Made by a program: the position numbers and the translations under genes
Assembly (NCBI GenBank): GCA_910587305.1
Contig: CAJUKV010000017.1
Coordinates: 1-64,000 of the forward strand
Direction of reading: 5' to 3'
Length of the DNA: 64,000 nt
Origin: an uncultured Lachnospiraceae bacterium
Lineage (GTDB): Bacteria; Bacillota; Clostridia; Lachnospirales; Lachnospiraceae
Part shown: piece by piece, positions 62,801 through 64,000 of the stretch
Numbering within the stretch: position 1 is the first letter of the stretch
How the letters are laid out: every line of letters starts with the position of its first letter
The notes under the pieces: generated by a model
The model's database searches: none
The model's input: the letters and a program-made list of their open reading frames with translations, nothing else
What the model was told of the DNA's origin: nothing

Positions 62801-64000
62801 TCTTCCGACCACAATACTTGATACGGATTTTACGGTGATTTTCTCACTGTCCCTGGTAAATTCAATTCCGCCATCGTTGTATCCCGCCAGACCGCCGGAG
62901 CAGTCCCCGGTGGTTGCTTTCCACTGCTCTCTAATGGTCTTAAGCAGACCGCCGCTGTAATCGGAAATGTAGCTTGCGCAGTCCTTAAGATATCCGTTCT
63001 CGCCGTTGTATCCCACAATACCGCCAATGTAACATTCATAACCTGCAGCCACGCCATTGTTGATACAATTGGTTACCGTGGTTTGATTTTCGCCGTCATT
63101 TTTTCCCACAATACCGCCCACATAGCGGTTTCCAATCACATAGCCCGCATTGGTGGTAACGGCCACGCCGGAAGATCCTGTGGTGCTGCCGGTGATCGCC
63201 TTGCTGGCATCGTTGGATAGCCCCCCTGCAATGCCGCCCACATAATCGCTTCCAAGCACATAGCCGCCTTTTTCCGTTTTACATCCGGCTATCTGACAGC
63301 CGTTGCCATAACCGACAATGCCGCCCACATACTGTCCTAAAAGAACCGTATCTTTCTGCCCGAAATCATAGCTGTAATTTTTTGCCCGCCCGGACGCGCT
63401 GGCCGAATCGTCAATCTTAGCCATATGTCCAAAGCCCACAAGTCCGCCAAAATACCGGCCTTCCAGCTGGGCGTCCTCATCCTCATGTTCCACCAGACAT
63501 AGGATAAGGCCATCATTTTCACACTTGCTCATACTTCCGACTTCCGTGGTACTACCAACGGTTTCGGTTTGAGCGGAAATGCTATCCTTTAAATAACCGC
63601 AGATCCCGCCTGTAAAAAGGTTTCCATTTACACTGGCATGATTTTTACAATTTTTCAGCTCCGCTCTGTCAGCGGAAGGAGTTCCGGCAGTCGTCTCTTC
63701 CAATAAACCATAGCCAAAAATACCACCGACCCCATAAGAATAATTTCCCGCATGCTCCTCCGGCGTCTTCGTCTCCGCTCCGCCCGCCGGGTTGGGGGCA
63801 GGCAGGGGAGCAGGCGCAGGCAGAATACCCGTAACAGCGCCTTCCACCGTCAGATTGTTGATAGATGGTGTCGAAACAGTGCTTCCCGGATCCGGGTTAG
63901 TTCCATCTAATTGATTTAGGGACACAAGTGTGCCATCCTCTTTTTTTCCTGCAAGCACGCCAACCAAACCGCCGATTCCAGCCGGCTTATCATCTACCGC
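53840..64000 (-). CDS. Giant GLUG-repeat protein (5' end beyond the window)
   Basis: At least 3386 residues in the window; the frame stays open to the right edge, so the start and any signal or prepilin leader are outside. Residues 1-1740 hold some 35-40 GLUG-type motifs (VGGIVGYN, AGGIAGYN, IGGIVGLN and similar), predicting a long beta-helix or beta-sandwich stalk. Then come Fn3-like or Ig-like domains (about 1850-2780), two acidic low-complexity tracts (about 2799-2969 and 3045-3149) and a small C-terminal domain. No LPXTG or hydrophobic anchor ends it (last residues MTIEN). Probably a secreted or pilus-borne adhesin. Confidence 0.82.
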   Translation of the reverse strand, partial: AVDDKPAGIGGLVGVLAGKKEDGTLVSLNQLDGTNPDPGSTVSTPSINNLTVEGAVTGILPAPAPLPAPNPAGGAETKTPEEHAGNYSYGVGGIFGYGLLEETTAGTPSADRAELKNCKNHASVNGNLFTGGICGYLKDSISAQTETVGSTTEVGSMSKCENDGLILCLVEHEDEDAQLEGRYFGGLVGFGHMAKIDDSASASGRAKNYSYDFGQKDTVLLGQYVGGIVGYGNGCQIAGCKTEKGGYVLGSDYVGGIAGGLSNDASKAITGSTTGSSGVAVTTNAGYVIGNRYVGGIVGKNDGENQTTVTNCINNGVAAGYECYIGGIVGYNGENGYLKDCASYISDYSGGLLKTIREQWKATTGDCSGGLAGYNDGGIEFTRDSEKITVKSVSSIVVGRNYVGGMIGFNDTKGTLKVDYTLIGGQIYAEGDGVGGCIGLNASTALLTQDLTIKPSSVTGNYYVGGCIGANVVDLVERKRPETGTEGGETQADPEGAPTDPVTAKNVTMDGFRTDNSLGSIKGKAFTGGVIGYQRTYTQKQLNTAAGIATGEDISLLDYLNATEKTEADEEGGETKKAKETLPATALPLLPKLDETLAGEKVSNIPTRVLPSDNKCILTIGNKNNSANSFAADNNNMPIYCDLYTGGIVGYCERYSELVVVNCKNSGRLSKHEAGNETDTGTGTGTGTEGGTGTGTGSAAGATGEGVSLKAYLGSDEVKADVRQIEEDIRVSIGGGILGANLDHQVIDHCENAGTLNGFIGLGGIVGFNAGGVFNCTLSDNFGNAGLNYIGGIVGLNVQADSAITGANQEGEGGKPENKRTYEDVVNKGNWNYTSGLIAACNTKEGVRVSGKSFVGGIAGYNLSGAELRANKNQAEVTAAGDYAGGVAGANLGNIYVSGSNGGKEYTIAGNNGQGIGGIVGWNRAYDRDESDEIDVVCGSIYVTVSDEEIKGIGKDEVFEVVAVDKNVTVRGKEKVGGIIGINEGIIDASYQEDSSDATAKSVETELVCKAELVRATQDYAGGIIGEARAGVAGSSFLTISRAVNRSEKVTADNGRAGGIVAVNNKGFILEECRNVGTVNSDHGYAGGIAAENYGYINKCGVGDKNEKDSEEIPNQITISSQGVDAIGAVCAVNYGTILSSGPVARLDKDSKPVVEVVLSGTMSETTGMVGGIAGKNAVSGNDAAEGKQNMAGKIIGKFVIDETKPETKDDYAVDYIAYMPTIDVKASALMVGGTVGLNESNGTLGATVENVTIQGLEFEEFKNYQYLGGIVGENQGGIGESKADALVANCLVDGEDIKQSGGSEAGNCYGGIAGRNSGRLEGSTIEGLSIDVMGVYTATSTSTAEEKEKYASHVGGIAGKNEKSGVITGCLIDSDKVNTINVKSGMAGGIAGYNKGSIELSGDAVTADLMESNGEKIGSVDDLITAAAAKNIKEDSDYVYWSNNTSIESQRYKEWNGKGVNEGRSLSLIVSDNGNLGGITAYNAPTGEVNYCATGNWFLNNKSGTIGVGTGGIIGMNESERNLTFLLNQAFVGRELQTADTNRFAGGIIGNQNNTTSSEWTIQSCVNYGTVYCRNTHYSGGILGQWTGSGGNIENCYNYGNLQTTFQAGWQGAAAGIVAQLYHAYEGNEYNIVGCGNFGNIYGQSGNSTANCANDSAGILGNVTAYGVGNAANGQKYTINVIDCVNGAGVKIYSASMASGIVGFFSCDDPSAGRITNSTANIILNIERCRNYAAELQGIQFVAGIFGDRYGELGSKNTTLKCCFSVNRVGSKYNHTSYPIISYATGNSNPGSLNNGISGKENYFLSENDVESFNVGGTINNSTRNNLEGANSGWVYSIKDKGTRYFIYLTDRSNEIKNLQLSGDTTVNGEVNVGGNRWPDWQLRNVGYVLFKIPAEPDYKNLGLIVGDPTELESNGKDIKFSRQFDEYVRKFCYEKAGMLIAPEKVTLTKTESSDGTGGGNPFTIEISAPAYAGDGGVSYKAVVYKKGMNGNDTKIISLPSFNSLTNTFTLSDEIIKEGGEIFVRVIASKSGMIDSEPVQSNTVTIGNVMPDPELRIELIENGNGYEYRLSLEKENQEKYATYDPKNELGLTAYVTRMDSNVPISFPVSGTGKIDLTQASLQQLIVQVKSTNDVKESAEVSVPVYLPAYTPEIAIRREDNSGKKIVPECTVTGTNLQDLRIQVAILGSGGNVTTPPVYRAELIGTWKDEAGTEHKDTVFQSADILTTTSGQATAVFANLPDYMATASNIRVRVWYAESGLGPVYTYSDKLGNGSAVVEATANVKTLKKVTETQPDGTQTEKYEWGYTYTPVLNESNKDTFEDYNWTSGELFTLLPAPVLMDNTDVLTPEINADTGHLQYTFRWDEGSKYTANSNYIVSLAGIVSDESTGEERRVSILTNQEVPDNNNPQPTGQNYYSITPDAENWSYSAVELTVTRKGDANNIGLTSTKTYQVKRRLPQPGQPKVTIINNDELDYEIEWDAIAPEWNGIIPETGCVFYEIYVQPYKEDDNLTLEDENPVIAKISVIDADGNPTAENGVYKTSVDLENIEITRDDGTVEKVSYAGKRVAIYIKALPGDNDNSYVRSIDGVIYNLDVPKRLGEPKIEWTKNWEHEVTPPDPDADNQEPIKETILIVDEFQDGGMTVNVKVTDDESIPPGDSAYLLKAYVFDFDSTDADEIAKAIEEAKAFIESGAEEEIEGLVSIYPPSEEEGNRNPIPVSMEVVGNDGRNYSHDLAGLSAEYAGKYILFYARISSGGGNISSPWVSSECWQLPYVKLPTPEVEVGSEDSDIKVTLIYNPDLTGDGTSSYGAERKADAEKEDEEKKETTGVTGGSLNGTNGNLSNTDKTPGEEDADNTLDGDKTPDGDDADNTLDGNKTPDGDDGNKTPDGDSTDKTPDGEGSDSADKSPDGEETDKTLGSGANNTDNSSDGDNTGKSPDGDDTDKSSGKDSADKTTGKEGTDSISGGDGTNKADKALDISAVKNSEVKAESLFSKAGKVDSGKAEFIIIPSNKGVRNSYLFSESEMEAYVKNPVLLAAATRIYHTADLKKLPGAGEPEDDDVEEKPDRTAPADDSTDKKTDTKVPADDSADKKTDTKAPADDSADKKTDTKVPADDSTEKKTDTKVPADDSTDKKSDTTASDDDSTDKKSDTTGSTDDSAGEFPEEDFEADGAELYGVQPLAEDPQEEDWTAKHITLSFNSVELADSYYIMLTEKVEGTDAADTGEKLHEFKIVETKSPDDGTVVSATVYEKDADDKWQIIQEIEKVDISADNPGECELPYFRDVKGDYEKQTGYMVPYEVNLTAKLRVEETQDETGGLKYTLILPDADSLTPKDGGNSIKDDNLRFTSLVQIYSDVQENEDMTTAPSYGSDAYVRSDPYEMTIEN
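54528..54830. repeat. 42-bp coding tandem repeat in the giant protein
   Basis: About seven copies encode PADDSTDKKTDTKV with small changes (Ser/Ala, Thr/Ala, Asp/Glu). The DNA units differ at synonymous and nonsynonymous sites, so the array is old enough to have drifted yet still regular enough to vary in number. Confidence 0.85.
55060..55570. repeat. Irregular acidic coding repeat in the giant protein
   Basis: Encodes many versions of DNTLDGDKTPDGDD and DKSPDGEETDK. The unit length varies between 9 and 16 residues. Together with the 42-bp array it forms flexible spacers between the folded domains. Confidence 0.8.

Overview
The window reads as a low-to-mid GC Gram-positive anaerobe of the Lachnospiraceae / Clostridium cluster XIVa type, probably a gut commensal. 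The evidence is a pyruvate formate-lyase start, a clostridial 2[4Fe-4S] ferredoxin, a bile-salt-hydrolase-type choloylglycine hydrolase, a GH127 arabinofuranosidase, a tyrosine T-box leader, the Firmicutes-style order gdpP-rplI-dnaB, and no outer-membrane genes. The genus cannot be fixed from the sequence alone.

Layout. 0-4.5 kb: 5' end of pflB, a DUF3791/DUF3990/DUF3791 three-gene module, ferredoxin, a frameshifted small gene, the bile salt hydrolase and a long MerR regulator. 4.6-8.9 kb: gdpP-rplI-dnaB. 9-14 kb: an ABC-2 exporter and a membrane-anchored unknown protein. 14.1-15.4 kb: rpsF-ssb-rpsR. 15.4-26.8 kb: cutC, a LytTR/GHKL two-component pair (regulator frameshifted) with a lipoprotein, DUF951, sirtuin, YdcF-like protein, GH127 enzyme, AraC regulator and a transglutaminase-like protein. 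27-31 kb: Rpn-family nuclease, a decayed tyrS behind an intact T-box, apt and a purine permease. 31-44 kb is accessory: an RloA/RloB-like pair, PHP phosphatase, AlkZ-related protein, MATE exporter, TRIC/UPF0126 channel, a FliD-domain protein, an OLD-family nuclease broken by an in-frame TAG, and two nearly identical Rpn-family nucleases.

44-64 kb is one long minus-strand locus for a type IV pilus or type II secretion-like machine: extension ATPase, PilO-like, PilM-PilN fusion, PilC/GspF, prepilin peptidase, a pilin-like protein, major pilin and three minor pseudopilins. All lie downstream of the 3' part of a giant GLUG-repeat protein (at least 3386 residues in the window). The simplest reading is a pilus whose tip or cargo is the giant protein. 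This is the best candidate here for an incompletely described system.

A second theme is repeats. At least six families of small palindromic or structured elements lie between genes. Two have terminal inverted repeats and 8-bp target duplications (MITE-like). Two others show compensatory changes that keep hairpins paired, one of them as tandem 75-nt units running directly into ribosome binding sites. Several genes are damaged (two by one-base changes in 8-nt homopolymers, one by an in-frame stop, one by deletion), which may be real decay or sequencing error. No tRNA, rRNA, CRISPR array or complete insertion sequence was recognised.
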